Assembly (NCBI GenBank): GCA_005883575.1
Contig: VBFH01000032.1
Coordinates: 1-64,000 of the forward strand
Source: Chloroflexota bacterium
GTDB lineage: Bacteria > Chloroflexota > Dormibacteria > Dormibacterales > Dormibacteraceae
Reading direction: 5' to 3'
DNA length: 64,000 bases
The notes below the pieces were generated by a model. It saw only the letters and a program-made list of their open reading frames with translations, made no database searches and was not told the origin of the DNA. Made by a program: the position numbers and the translations under genes. Below are positions 7,101 through 14,736 of this stretch, one piece after another (within the stretch, counting starts at the first letter, position 1; each line of letters opens with the position of its first letter).

Positions 7101-7529
7101 CTAAACGTTCCGGGTGTCAGGCGGTGGCGGCGGTGGCGTGGATTCCGACGGCGGCTGCTCGCCGTGCTGCTTGCGGTGCCACTCCTGCGCCATCTCGTCG
7201 AAACGCCCACCCTTGCCGGGGCCGTAGCCCCAACCGCGTCCGTAGCCCCAGCCGCCAATCATTCGGCGTCCGGCAAATCCCCAGAAGGCGAGACGGAACA
7301 GCCAGAAGATGCCGAACAGGATCAGCAGGAACCAGAAGATCCCGAAGATCCCGAAGCCTCCGCCGAAGTAGTGCGGGCCGTAGTAGTAGGCGGGCGCACC
7401 ACCCTGCGTCGCCGCCGGCAGGTGCGTGTTCACACCCTCCGACCAGCCGACGTTGTAAGCGATCGCTCCCACAATCACGAGGAGGATCACTGTCGCCAGC
7501 AATCCGATCAAACCGAAACCGCGTCTCAT
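7101..7529 (-). CDS. small Gly/Trp/Phe-rich membrane protein
   Basis: This 142-residue protein has a hydrophobic segment at about 6-27 and a second Phe-rich one around 'GIFGIFWFLLILFGIFWLF'. Between them is a Tyr/Gly linker and after them a 'GGWGYGRGWGYGPG' stretch with a charged, Pro-rich tail. A good ribosome-binding site (AAAGGAGTG) precedes the ATG. It is first in the operon with the two-component system, so it could be its target or an accessory sensor. This is an inference from position only; I do not recognise a defined family. Confidence 0.75.
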   Translation of the reverse strand: MRRGFGLIGLLATVILLVIVGAIAYNVGWSEGVNTHLPAATQGGAPAYYYGPHYFGGGFGIFGIFWFLLILFGIFWLFRLAFWGFAGRRMIGGWGYGRGWGYGPGKGGRFDEMAQEWHRKQHGEQPPSESTPPPPPPDTRNV

Positions 7530-7647
7530 CGAACTTCACTCCTTTGTGTGAATGAGATTTGCATGCTTCTCATCCTTCCCGGGAGTTGTGAGGGATTTGT
7601 GAATGACCTACGAGCGTGGGGTGGAGGATTGGGCTTCCCCTCCCGAC

Positions 7648-8400
7648 TTAGAAGCCGCCTTCCAGCTCGACCAGCTCCGCGCTCCGTTTCCACAGGGCGG
7701 CCTGCTGGTTGGCGTCCAGGGTTGATTTCGGTGGGTCGATCCGGCGCGTGCCCTTGAAGAACCATCCTGTCGTGCCGGCGTGCGCGGGGGAGAGGGCCAG
7801 CTCAGCCAGGTCTTCGCCCGTCCTGTTGGGACTACGCGCGATCAGGCGCGTGACCAACCGCAGCACGCGAGGTGACTCGCGCATCAGCTTCGACTTCACC
7901 ATGCCGGGATAGAAGGCGTTCGCGCGCACATCCCAACGTTTCGCTCGCCGCGCCAGTTCGAAGGTAAACATCAGGTTTGCGGCCTTGGTTGCGCCGAAAG
8001 AATGGAAGGCACCGAACTCATCGCGGTCCAGCAGCTTGTCGACGTCGACCCTGGTCGTCGACGGCGCCGTGACGGTGATGACGCGTCCACCGCCGGTGAG
8101 GTTGTCGCGCAGCAAGTTGGTCAACAGGAAGGGGCCGAGGTGATTGACAGCCAGCATCAGCTCGAGTCCGTCAGCCGACTTCCGATAGCGCGGCACGTAG
8201 ACGGCGGCGATATTCAGAAGCGCGTCGATGTGGCTCCTGGAGCGATTCAGCTCCCGGGCAGCCGCGCGGACCGACGTCATCGACGACAGGTCAAATGTCG
8301 GTCGCGACAGGGCAATGACCTGCGCTCGCCGCTTTTCCAGCGCAGCCACCGCCGCCGACCCGATGGCTCCCGTCGCTCCGGTTACGACAACCGTTGCCAT
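7648..8400 (-). CDS. SDR-family protein lacking the catalytic Tyr
   Basis: This 250-residue protein has a Rossmann fold with TGATGAIG (residues 7-14) for NAD(P) binding, 'NIAAVY' at the NNAG position and 'AVNHLGPFLLTNLL', as in retinol-dehydrogenase-like SDRs. The catalytic YxxxK motif reads F-G-A-T-K: the Tyr codon is replaced by TTC (Phe). The Lys and a Ser/Thr pair ('TAPSTT') remain. Without Tyr, normal dehydrogenase chemistry is unlikely, so it may bind nucleotide without turnover. It is divergent from the GDPD gene, with starts 9 bp apart. Confidence 0.88.
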   Translation of the reverse strand: MATVVVTGATGAIGSAAVAALEKRRAQVIALSRPTFDLSSMTSVRAAARELNRSRSHIDALLNIAAVYVPRYRKSADGLELMLAVNHLGPFLLTNLLRDNLTGGGRVITVTAPSTTRVDVDKLLDRDEFGAFHSFGATKAANLMFTFELARRAKRWDVRANAFYPGMVKSKLMRESPRVLRLVTRLIARSPNRTGEDLAELALSPAHAGTTGWFFKGTRRIDPPKSTLDANQQAALWKRSAELVELEGGF

Positions 8401-8409
8401 GATCTAAGC

Positions 8410-8961
8410 GTGTTGATCGTAAGCGCGCATCAGGGCTATCCACGCTGGCTCAACTCGGGTGCGGACTTCCTGGAAATCGACGTCCGCCGCTCAAAAGACG
8501 GCGTGTACGTGATATCTCACGACGAGCCGCGGCCGGGAGCGAGGTATGCGACGTTCGAAGAGGTTCTCCAGGCTGCCGCAGGACGCATCGGGCTGCACCT
8601 GGATCTCAAGGAGCCCGCTTACGACCTCGACCTCGTCGGCCGCGCGCTCGCGCGGCTCCCGCGGGACAAGCTTGTCGTCACCACCGACGACAACGAATCC
8701 ATTCGCCGGGTCAAGGGACACTTTCCCGGAGTTCGCGCGGGCGGCGGTCTCGAGCAACCCGATGCCGATTTCATCTCCCTCGATCAGCAGTACGCGACAA
8801 ACGAGAAGCTCAGCGTGTGCGAGCGGTCCGGCCGCAAGGTCTGGATCTGGACCGTCGACGACAAACGCCTCATGCGGCGCTTCATCGCTGATCCGCGTGT
8901 CGCGGGCCTCATCACCAATCGACCCGACCGGGCCCTGAAGCTCAGGTCGGCCAGATCGTGA
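8410..8961 (+). CDS. short glycerophosphodiester phosphodiesterase-like protein
   Basis: This 183-residue TIM-barrel protein has the GDPD features 'EIDVRRSKDGVYVISHD' (metal-binding E-x-D and the HD) and 'WTVDD' near the end. GDPDs hydrolyse glycerophosphodiesters to glycerol 3-phosphate. The usual N-terminal HRG...PENT block is reduced to H-Q-G at residues 7-9 followed at once by 'LNSGADFLE', so the PENT loop is missing. Total length is below the usual ~230-250. GTG at 8410 is the likely start. The C-terminus overlaps the opposite-strand gene by 20 bp. Confidence 0.8.
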   Translation: MLIVSAHQGYPRWLNSGADFLEIDVRRSKDGVYVISHDEPRPGARYATFEEVLQAAAGRIGLHLDLKEPAYDLDLVGRALARLPRDKLVVTTDDNESIRRVKGHFPGVRAGGGLEQPDADFISLDQQYATNEKLSVCERSGRKVWIWTVDDKRLMRRFIADPRVAGLITNRPDRALKLRSARS

Positions 8962-9430
8962 TGTCCTTCTCGCAGCAGAATGCGCCGAGGTCCGGCGTCC
9001 AGTGGAGGATGAAAGGCGGGTTGGAGTTGGTGACCCGAAAGCATATGTCGATCGGCCCGTAAAGCTCGCTGCTGCTGAACTCATGTCGGGCGAACGATTT
9101 GCACCCGGCAGCGTCCGTGATCGGGATCGACGAGCGCCGGCCAGCGTCGATGAGCTGGAGGTCTTCAGGCGAGGCGTGGGTGGCTGCGCTCGAGTTCTGA
9201 AACTTGACGGTCATGCGCACGACGTCGTTCTGCACCCTCACATTGGAGATCCAGATCGTGTACCCCTTGACGTTGGCGCACGGCCCCGGCGCGCAGTTCT
9301 CGGGCGTCAGGTTGCTGTTCGGCTGGGTCGACAATGGCGCCTTCAGCGCCATGTAGGCGCCGCCCGCGACAAGGGCGGCTACGATCAGGCCGGCGGTCAC
9401 GCCCAGGCTGGTCAACAGGCGGCGGGTCAT
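8942..9430 (-). CDS. secreted or membrane-anchored hypothetical protein
   Basis: This 162-residue protein has an N-terminal signal or anchor (residues 8-29), then a predicted beta-rich domain with 'NVRVQNDVVRMTVKFQNSS', which resembles DUF4352-type Ig-like extracellular domains. There are six Cys, including an adjacent pair ('AFCCEKD'), fitting disulphides outside the cell. It lies 39 bp downstream of the ABC ATPase and on the same strand, so it is probably the last gene of the exporter operon. The family assignment is tentative. Confidence 0.7.
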   Translation of the reverse strand: MTRRLLTSLGVTAGLIVAALVAGGAYMALKAPLSTQPNSNLTPENCAPGPCANVKGYTIWISNVRVQNDVVRMTVKFQNSSAATHASPEDLQLIDAGRRSSIPITDAAGCKSFARHEFSSSELYGPIDICFRVTNSNPPFILHWTPDLGAFCCEKDITIWPT

Positions 9431-9469
9431 CTATTTGCGTAACGGAGATTACTCGCCAGAAGGAACTGC

Positions 9470-10177
9470 TTAGGCGGGCAAGAGCTCCTTCTCCGGCAGC
9501 CACTCGTCGGTCAGCACCTTGCCGTCCTTGAGCTTGATCTGCCGCCTGGCCTGGCCGGCGAGGTCCAGGTCGTGGGTGACCAGCACGATTGTGACCTGGT
9601 CTTCGCTGTTCAGTCGCTTCAGGAGGTCGACCAGCTGCTGCGCCGTCTCGGTGTCCACCGCGCCAGTCGGCTCGTCGAGCAAGATCAGCGAGGGCTGGTT
9701 CACCATCGACCGGGCGATCGCCACGCGCTGCATCTGGCCGCCCGACAGCTCCGTTGTCCGGTGCTTGATCCGGTCGGTCAAGCCGACGCGTTCAATCAGC
9801 TCGAGCGCGCGCTGCTTACCGGAGGCTTTGCCGTCTTTCACGTAGCGAAGCGGCAGCATCACGTTCTCGAGCACATTCATCCCAGACAGCAGGTTGTACT
9901 CCTGGAAGACGAAACCGACCCTGCGCGCCCGCATCTGAGCGCGCTGGCGGTCACCGAGCTGGCTGGTGTCGATGTCGTCGATGAACAGGCTGCCTGCCGT
10001 CGGCTTCAGCAGCAGCCCGAGTAGGTCGAGCAGCGTCGTCTTGCCGGAACCTGAGCGGCCGACGACGGCGACGAACTCGCCCCTCTCAATGTCCAGGGTG
10101 ACGCCGTCGAGCGCGCGGATGATCTCCGAGCCTCGCTTGTAGTGCTTGGTCAGCTCGATGAGCCGCACATTGGCCAT
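9470..10177 (-). CDS. MacB/LolD-type ABC transporter ATP-binding protein
   Basis: This 235-residue ATPase has Walker A 'GRSGSGKTT', Q-loop 'FVFQEYNLL', signature 'LSGGQMQRVAIARS', Walker B 'LILLDEPTGAVD' and H-loop 'LVTHD'. 'YNLL...NVMLPLRY' is typical of the MacB/LolD branch, which drives mechanotransmission rather than simple transport. It directly abuts the FtsX-like permease gene (stop codon to ATG without a gap), so the two form one exporter. Confidence 0.95.
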   Translation of the reverse strand: MANVRLIELTKHYKRGSEIIRALDGVTLDIERGEFVAVVGRSGSGKTTLLDLLGLLLKPTAGSLFIDDIDTSQLGDRQRAQMRARRVGFVFQEYNLLSGMNVLENVMLPLRYVKDGKASGKQRALELIERVGLTDRIKHRTTELSGGQMQRVAIARSMVNQPSLILLDEPTGAVDTETAQQLVDLLKRLNSEDQVTIVLVTHDLDLAGQARRQIKLKDGKVLTDEWLPEKELLPA

Positions 10178-11380
10178 CTACTCGTTCCTCAGCGCTATTA
10201 CGGGATCAAGCCGAGCTGCGCGCCACGCGGGCAGCACGCCTGCGACGGCACCAAGCACCGTCGCAAAACCAATTGCAAAGATCGTGAGCGCGGGCGTGAT
10301 CAGAAATAAGGTGGAGCCGTCGGCCGGCGCAAACAAGGTATTGCGCGCCACCACGATGAGCACGCCAAGTCCATAACCGATCAGGCCTCCGATGAGGCCT
10401 ATCAGCGTTGCCTCCAGCAGGAATTCGCCCATCACGTTGAACGTCGTCGCACCAACGGCCTTCTTGAGCCCGATCTCACGCACGCGCTCGGCGACCGACA
10501 TGAACATCGTGTTCACGACGGACAGGCCGCCGATGATCAGCGCCAGAAGCGCGGCCGCGGTGGTGATGGCGGTGAAGATCGCGCCGCCGGACTTGAAACC
10601 GTTCACCAGATCACTGGGCTTGGTCGCTTTGACACCGGTGACCTGCGAGTTGATGCGGTCCGCGATCTTGTCCAGGTTCGACAGCGAGCTGCCCGGCTTG
10701 CCGTAGACCGAGATGCCCTCGGTGATCTGGGTGACGTCGATCGAGCTCTGCAGCGACGCGGGCAGGCTGTCTCTCAGGAGCATCTGGCCGTCGGCGATGT
10801 TGATGTAGGCGAAGCTGTCGGGAGCGGTCTTCGTCTCATTCAAGACGCCGACCACGGTGAAGGAGTGATTGACGAAGTCCGGCTTGGCGTCCGCGGGCCG
10901 CACCGGCAGGTCGATGGTGTCGCCAACCTTCTTGTTGAACTCGTGGGCGATGGTGGACCCGAGCGCGACCTCACCATGCGAGCTGGCGCTTGCCGGCCGG
11001 CCCTGCGCGTAGGTGACTTTGAGCGCGCTGTAGTTGTTCTCGTCAGGATCGCCGGCGACGATGGTGTCAGGAATTCCGAAGCTGACGACGATCGCTCCGC
11101 CGGGTTTTGCCGCGAATTGGTAGCCCGGAAACGCAGCTTCCACCCCGCCCACCTTCTTGATCTCGTCGATCTTCGACATGGGGAGGAGGTTGGCGGCCTG
11201 ACCATCGGGCGGTCCGACCTGGATGCTGCCGCCGAAGTACTTCACGCCTCCATCGATCAGAGCGTTGAAGTTCTCCGCCAGCGCGCCCATGGTGGTCAGG
11301 GCGAGCACGCCGATGACGATGCCCGAGATCGTCAGGAAGCTGCGGAGCTTGTGGCGGCCGACGTTGCGGATGATTTCCAC
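10178..11380 (-). CDS. MacB-like FtsX-family ABC permease
   Basis: The protein begins with an N-terminal membrane helix in 'LRSFLTISGIVIGVLALTT', then has a large extracytoplasmic domain (MacB_PCD-like, with 'PGYQFAAKPGG' and 'QGRPASASSHGEVALGSTIA') and three C-terminal helices with 'ERVREIGLKKAVGAT', the FtsX signature. It pairs with the ATPase just downstream. The frame is open to 11476, but this would overlap the preceding gene. GTG at 11380 ('VEIIRNVGRHKLRSF') is chosen, and the exact start is uncertain. Confidence 0.88.
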   Translation of the reverse strand: MEIIRNVGRHKLRSFLTISGIVIGVLALTTMGALAENFNALIDGGVKYFGGSIQVGPPDGQAANLLPMSKIDEIKKVGGVEAAFPGYQFAAKPGGAIVVSFGIPDTIVAGDPDENNYSALKVTYAQGRPASASSHGEVALGSTIAHEFNKKVGDTIDLPVRPADAKPDFVNHSFTVVGVLNETKTAPDSFAYINIADGQMLLRDSLPASLQSSIDVTQITEGISVYGKPGSSLSNLDKIADRINSQVTGVKATKPSDLVNGFKSGGAIFTAITTAAALLALIIGGLSVVNTMFMSVAERVREIGLKKAVGATTFNVMGEFLLEATLIGLIGGLIGYGLGVLIVVARNTLFAPADGSTLFLITPALTIFAIGFATVLGAVAGVLPAWRAARLDPVIALRNE

Positions 11381-11433
11381 GAGACTGTTGAGAATACGGC
11401 GCGCTGCCTCTAAGGCGGGTAAAGGAGTGGCCG

Positions 11434-11889
11434 CTAGGCGACGACGGTTCCCAGCTTGCCGATGTACAGCTTCCAACCCTCGCGATGGCTGGCGCGCTGC
11501 TCCTCACTCGGCAGGCCGCTGTGCCGGAGACGCAGCAGCGTGCCGTCTCCGTCCGGAGTGAGCGTGATCTCGACTGTCGTCGATCCCGGCGCGACCTCGG
11601 GGTCCCCTTCCCAGCCCCAGCTCATGAGGATGCGATAGGGCGGCTCGACCTCGCGATAGTCGCCGCTCGCGAAGTGCGCCCCGTCGACATCGAGGCGAAA
11701 GGCGCCGCCAGGCCTGGGATCTAGCTGTGCGCCGATGCCCATCCACTCGACGAACTTCGCCGGGTCGATGAGGTACGAGAAGACCGTCGCCGGCCGGGCC
11801 GCGATCCGCTGTTCGACTTCTACCTTTTCGATTTGGCTCGCTCCTCGGATTCGGCCAGCAAACGCAGCCGGTCGATCTTGCGCTCCCAC
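11434..11889 (-). CDS. SRPBCC / AHSA1-like protein
   Basis: This protein of up to 151 residues has the START/Bet v1-like fold: 'QRIAARPATVFSYLIDPAKFVEWMG', 'DPRPGGAFRLDVDG', 'ILMSWGWEGDP' and 'LRLRHSGLPSEEQRASHREGW'. These small hydrophobic-pocket proteins often accompany ArsR repressors. The ATG at 11889 lies inside the upstream ArsR gene (70 bp overlap), and no better start is visible nearer the domain. It is second in the ArsR operon and is followed by the exporter genes. Confidence 0.85.
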   Translation of the reverse strand: MGAQDRPAAFAGRIRGASQIEKVEVEQRIAARPATVFSYLIDPAKFVEWMGIGAQLDPRPGGAFRLDVDGAHFASGDYREVEPPYRILMSWGWEGDPEVAPGSTTVEITLTPDGDGTLLRLRHSGLPSEEQRASHREGWKLYIGKLGTVVA

Positions 11890-12149
11890 ATCTTGCGGAG
11901 AAAAGGCTCGAGCGGTTTGAGCGCCGCCCGGTCCGCCCGGTAGAGCCGGCTCGTGCCGACGCGGCGCTGTCGGATGAGCCCCGCGGCGTGGAGGACGCGC
12001 AGGTTCTGAGAAATCGCGGGCCAGGAGACATCGAAGGCTTTGGCAATGTCACCGGCGGACAGCTCGTCGCTCCAGACCAGGCGCACGATCTCGCGCCGGC
12101 GAGGACTCGCCAGGGCCATGAGTGGATCGCCAAGTTGCGCCATCGCCAA
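11820..12149 (-). CDS. ArsR-family transcriptional repressor
   Basis: This 109-residue winged-helix protein ('DPLMALASPRRREIVRLVW', 'AGDIAKAFDVSWPAISQNLRVLHAAGLI', 'RRVGTSRLYRAD') has no metal-binding cysteines. This ArsR subgroup usually pairs with SRPBCC genes, one downstream and one divergent here (12203). A 12-bp palindrome sits midway between the divergent starts. It likely represses both transcripts, which would include the exporter operon. Confidence 0.92.
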   Translation of the reverse strand: MAMAQLGDPLMALASPRRREIVRLVWSDELSAGDIAKAFDVSWPAISQNLRVLHAAGLIRQRRVGTSRLYRADRAALKPLEPFLRKMWERKIDRLRLLAESEERAKSKR

Positions 12150-12167
12150 GGTCTATTCTAAGATAGC

Positions 12168-12179
12168 GCTTAATTAAGC
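12168..12179. promoter_or_regulatory. palindromic operator between divergent ArsR and SRPBCC genes
   Basis: GCTTAATTAAGC is a perfect 12-bp palindrome in the 53-bp divergent spacer, with CTAAGAT / ATCTTTAG half-sites outside it. This is the expected place for autoregulation by the ArsR protein. Confidence 0.65.
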
Positions 12180-12202
12180 CGAATCTTTAGGAGGAACTGG
12201 GA

Positions 12203-12631
12203 ATGGCTGGGCCGCTGATGCACATGGTTTCCATCGACGCCGGCGCCAACAAGATCTACGACGCGCTGTCGACCACCAAAGGCCTGTCGAGCTTTTGGAC
12301 CGCCGACAGCCACGCCGAGCCGAAGGTCGGTTCGATCGCGAAGTTTGGCTTCCACGGACCCGTATTGGAGATGAAGGTGGACGAGCTCGAGCCCGGCAAA
12401 CGCGTCCGCTGGTCGACGCACGGTGGCTTCCCGGAATGGAAGGGCACGACCGTGACCTGGGACATCAAACCCGCGAAGGATGGCGCGCACGAGGTCACGT
12501 TCAACCACGAAGGCTGGCCGCAGGAGCTGGCGCCGGCGGAGCTTGCGTCGGTGAACTACACCTGGGGCGGGATCGTCGGGCGGCTCAAGAAGTACGCCGA
12601 GACGGGCGAGCCCTGTCCCTTCTTTCCCTAA
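12203..12631 (+). CDS. SRPBCC / AHSA1-like protein
   Basis: This 142-residue protein of the START-like fold carries 'YDALSTTKGLSSFWTADSH' and 'VGSIAKFGF', with a 'W-x-x-IVGRLKKYAETGEPCPFF' end typical of the activator-of-Hsp90-like group. A strong ribosome-binding site (TAGGAGGAACT) precedes ATG. It is divergent from the ArsR gene and shares its palindromic operator. It probably binds a small hydrophobic ligand; the ligand is unknown. Confidence 0.9.
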   Translation: MAGPLMHMVSIDAGANKIYDALSTTKGLSSFWTADSHAEPKVGSIAKFGFHGPVLEMKVDELEPGKRVRWSTHGGFPEWKGTTVTWDIKPAKDGAHEVTFNHEGWPQELAPAELASVNYTWGGIVGRLKKYAETGEPCPFFP

Positions 12632-12663
12632 ATTCCAGACCCCTCCGGCGCTTCGCGCCACCT

Positions 12664-12680
12664 TCCCCACACGGTGGGGA
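12664..12680. terminator. hairpin after the SRPBCC gene
   Basis: TCCCCAC / GTGGGGA with a 3-base loop lies 33 bp past the stop. It has no T-run and may be a weak terminator or mRNA-stabilising stem. Confidence 0.4.
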
Positions 12681-12722
12681 GGTGAAACCCCCAATACAAT
12701 GACTCCGCCATGAGGGGATGCG

Positions 12723-13343
12723 GTGTTCAGTCTTTTGCTCAGGGGATTCGCCCTGGGCTTTGCCATCGCCGCCTCGCCCGGCCCAATCTTCTTTCTGTGC
12801 GTTAGACGCACCCTGACGCAGGGCCGGCTCACCGGCCTCCTCTCCGGATTCGGAGTCGCCACGGCGGACGGTTTCTACGCTGCCATCGCGACGTTCGGCG
12901 TCGCAGCGTTAACCGCCGCCTTCGTCGCCGGCCGGCGCCCGCTCGCCGTGTTGGGCGGTGCTGTCCTGGTCTTGCTGGGGGCCCGCATCCTGATGGAGCG
13001 AAGGCAGGCGGCGCAGTCCGCGGCGGCACCGACAGGACGCGGACTCGTGTGGGCGTACCTCTCGACGCTTGGCCTCACGATCACAAACCCGGCGACGATC
13101 GTGTCCTTCGCGGCCCTGGCTGCGACGCTTGGGCTGGGTACGGGCGGGTCGCTCGTGCGCCCGGCCCTCGTGGTGGTCGGTGTCCTGCTCGGATCGGCGG
13201 TGTGGTGGTGCGTGCTGGTGATCGCCGCCTCGGTGCTGCGAACGCGGCTCACCCCGGCCGTCGTCGGTTGGATCAGCACGGTTAGCGGGCTCGCCATCGC
13301 CGGGCTCGGAATTTTGGCCGTGCTTTCGGCCTTTTCAGGTTAG
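12723..13343 (+). CDS. LysE/RhtB-family exporter
   Basis: This 206-residue protein starts with GTG and has about six membrane helices. The N-terminal 'GFAIAASPGPIFFLCVRRTL' is the LysE-family signature (G-x-x-PGP). Members export amino acids or related small compounds by proton antiport. The second half carries 'LGLTITNPATIVSFAAL', the internal repeat of that signature. The thioesterase gene starts 2 bp after its stop, so the cluster LysE - thioesterase - PhzF - GrdB/PrdB-like looks like one operon. Confidence 0.92.
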   Translation: MFSLLLRGFALGFAIAASPGPIFFLCVRRTLTQGRLTGLLSGFGVATADGFYAAIATFGVAALTAAFVAGRRPLAVLGGAVLVLLGARILMERRQAAQSAAAPTGRGLVWAYLSTLGLTITNPATIVSFAALAATLGLGTGGSLVRPALVVVGVLLGSAVWWCVLVIAASVLRTRLTPAVVGWISTVSGLAIAGLGILAVLSAFSG

Positions 13344-13345
13344 GT

Positions 13346-13849
13346 ATGGAGACGGAGATGAAGCGCACCCGCACCGTTACGTGGGAAGACCCTTTTGAGG
13401 TTCCGAAGGCGGCCGCCGGGCGCAGTGGCCTCGACCTTTTGAAGGACGTCTTCGAGGGTCGCTTGCCTCCGCCTCCGATCACCGCCACTCTTGGTTTCCG
13501 CGGCGTGCACGTCGAGGAGGGCAAGGCCGTCTTCGAGGGGGAACCGGGCGAGCACCTGTACAACCCGATCGGATCGGTCCATGGTGGATTTGCGATGGCG
13601 CTTCTCGATTCCGCGATGGGCTGCGCGATCCATTCGACGCTGCAGGCCGGAGAGCGTTACACCACGCTCGAGTTGAAGACCAACTTCGTGCGCCCGATCA
13701 CGGTCGAAACGGGACGCGTTCGCTGTGAGGGCGTGGTCGTGCATCGTGGGGCGACGATCGCGACAGCCGAAGGCAAGCTCGTCGCCGACAGCACCGGCAA
13801 GCTGCTCGCGCACGGCACGACGACATGCTTGATCGTTTCTCCCCCATGA
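13346..13849 (+). CDS. PaaI-type hotdog-fold thioesterase
   Basis: This 167-residue hotdog-fold protein carries 'NPIGSVHGGFAMALLDSAMG', the PaaI/4HBT active-site helix with HGG and the acidic residue in 'LDSAMG'. 'TLELKTNFVRPI' and 'EGVVVHRGATIATAEGKL' complete the fold. It probably hydrolyses an acyl- or aryl-CoA thioester in the cytosol. It overlaps the PhzF gene by 4 bp (ATGA), so they are translationally coupled. Confidence 0.92.
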   Translation: METEMKRTRTVTWEDPFEVPKAAAGRSGLDLLKDVFEGRLPPPPITATLGFRGVHVEEGKAVFEGEPGEHLYNPIGSVHGGFAMALLDSAMGCAIHSTLQAGERYTTLELKTNFVRPITVETGRVRCEGVVVHRGATIATAEGKLVADSTGKLLAHGTTTCLIVSPP

Positions 13850-14736
13850 GCCGGCCGATACGGATCGTCGATGTCTTCACCGACAAGCCTCTGGCGGGCA
13901 ACCAGCTGGCGGTCGTTCTTGACGGCAAGGACCTCTCCGCCAAGACCATGCAGCGAATCGCGCAAGAGATGAACTTCTCTGAAACAACTTTCGTGCTGCC
14001 GCCCGAGGATTCCAAGCACGCGGCGAAGGTGCGCATCTTCACGCCCGCGGCCGAGCTACCGTTCGCCGGCCACCCCACCATCGGCACGGCCTGGGTCCTC
14101 GCGGACGAAGGCATGGTCTCCGGCGACGCGACCGACTTCACTCTCGAGGAGAATGTCGGACCGGTCAAGGTTCGCAGCGTCAAGGAGCATGGCCGCGTCT
14201 TGTTCTGGATGACGCATCCGCCGCTGACCTTCGGCCCGGTGTTTCCGCACAAGGAGGTGGCGTCCGCGATCGGGGTTGAGGAGTCCGCGATCGTGCACGA
14301 CGTGCCGGCGCAGGTGGCGAGCACGGGCGCCCCGTTTCTCTTCGTCGCGCTGCGTGACGCGGGCGCCGTGGACTCGGCCGTGTCCGACTCGCCACGGGTG
14401 CGCAAACTTCTGCACGGCGATCGCGGTCATGGTGTGTTCTTGTTCGCGGCCGCCGGTGAAGGCCGGCTCTACAGCCGCATGTTCGCCGTCGACATCCCGG
14501 AAGATCCTGCGACCGGCTCGGCCAGCGGTCCACTCGGCGCGTTCGCGGTCAAGTACGGCCTGGTCGAGCGCGCGCCTCAAGTCTCAATCGTCAGTGAGCA
14601 GGGGGCGAAGATGGGCCGCCAGAGCTTCGTGCACATCGAGCTCACGTACGGCGAGTCGAAGGACGCCCCGGAGCGCATCGAGGTCGGCGGCGGCGTCATG
14701 CCCGTGCTGAGCGGGACGCTGGCAGATTTCGATTAG
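13846..14736 (+). CDS. PhzF-family isomerase-like protein
   Basis: This 296-residue two-domain DapF-fold protein has 'VDVFTDKPLAGNQLAVVLD' and the catalytic Glu in 'EMNFSETTFVLPPE', 'RIFTPAAELPFAGHPTIGTAW' and 'EDPATGSASGPLGAF'. PhzF isomerises a phenazine precursor. Most homologues have unknown substrates, and proline racemase shares the same fold. ATG at 13846 overlaps the thioesterase stop. Its own stop TAG overlaps the next start (GTG at 14736) by one base, tying it to the GrdB/PrdB-like gene. Confidence 0.92.
   Translation: MSRPIRIVDVFTDKPLAGNQLAVVLDGKDLSAKTMQRIAQEMNFSETTFVLPPEDSKHAAKVRIFTPAAELPFAGHPTIGTAWVLADEGMVSGDATDFTLEENVGPVKVRSVKEHGRVLFWMTHPPLTFGPVFPHKEVASAIGVEESAIVHDVPAQVASTGAPFLFVALRDAGAVDSAVSDSPRVRKLLHGDRGHGVFLFAAAGEGRLYSRMFAVDIPEDPATGSASGPLGAFAVKYGLVERAPQVSIVSEQGAKMGRQSFVHIELTYGESKDAPERIEVGGGVMPVLSGTLADFD

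Noticed and set aside
8002-8961. GDPD gene starting at 8002
   Set aside because: The extra part lies antisense to the SDR gene and has no GDPD similarity; GTG at 8410 places the H-Q-G motif at the N-terminus as in the family.
12640-12720. Possible CRISPR or REP array from the short hairpins
   Set aside because: Only one short stem is present with no regularly spaced copies anywhere in the window.
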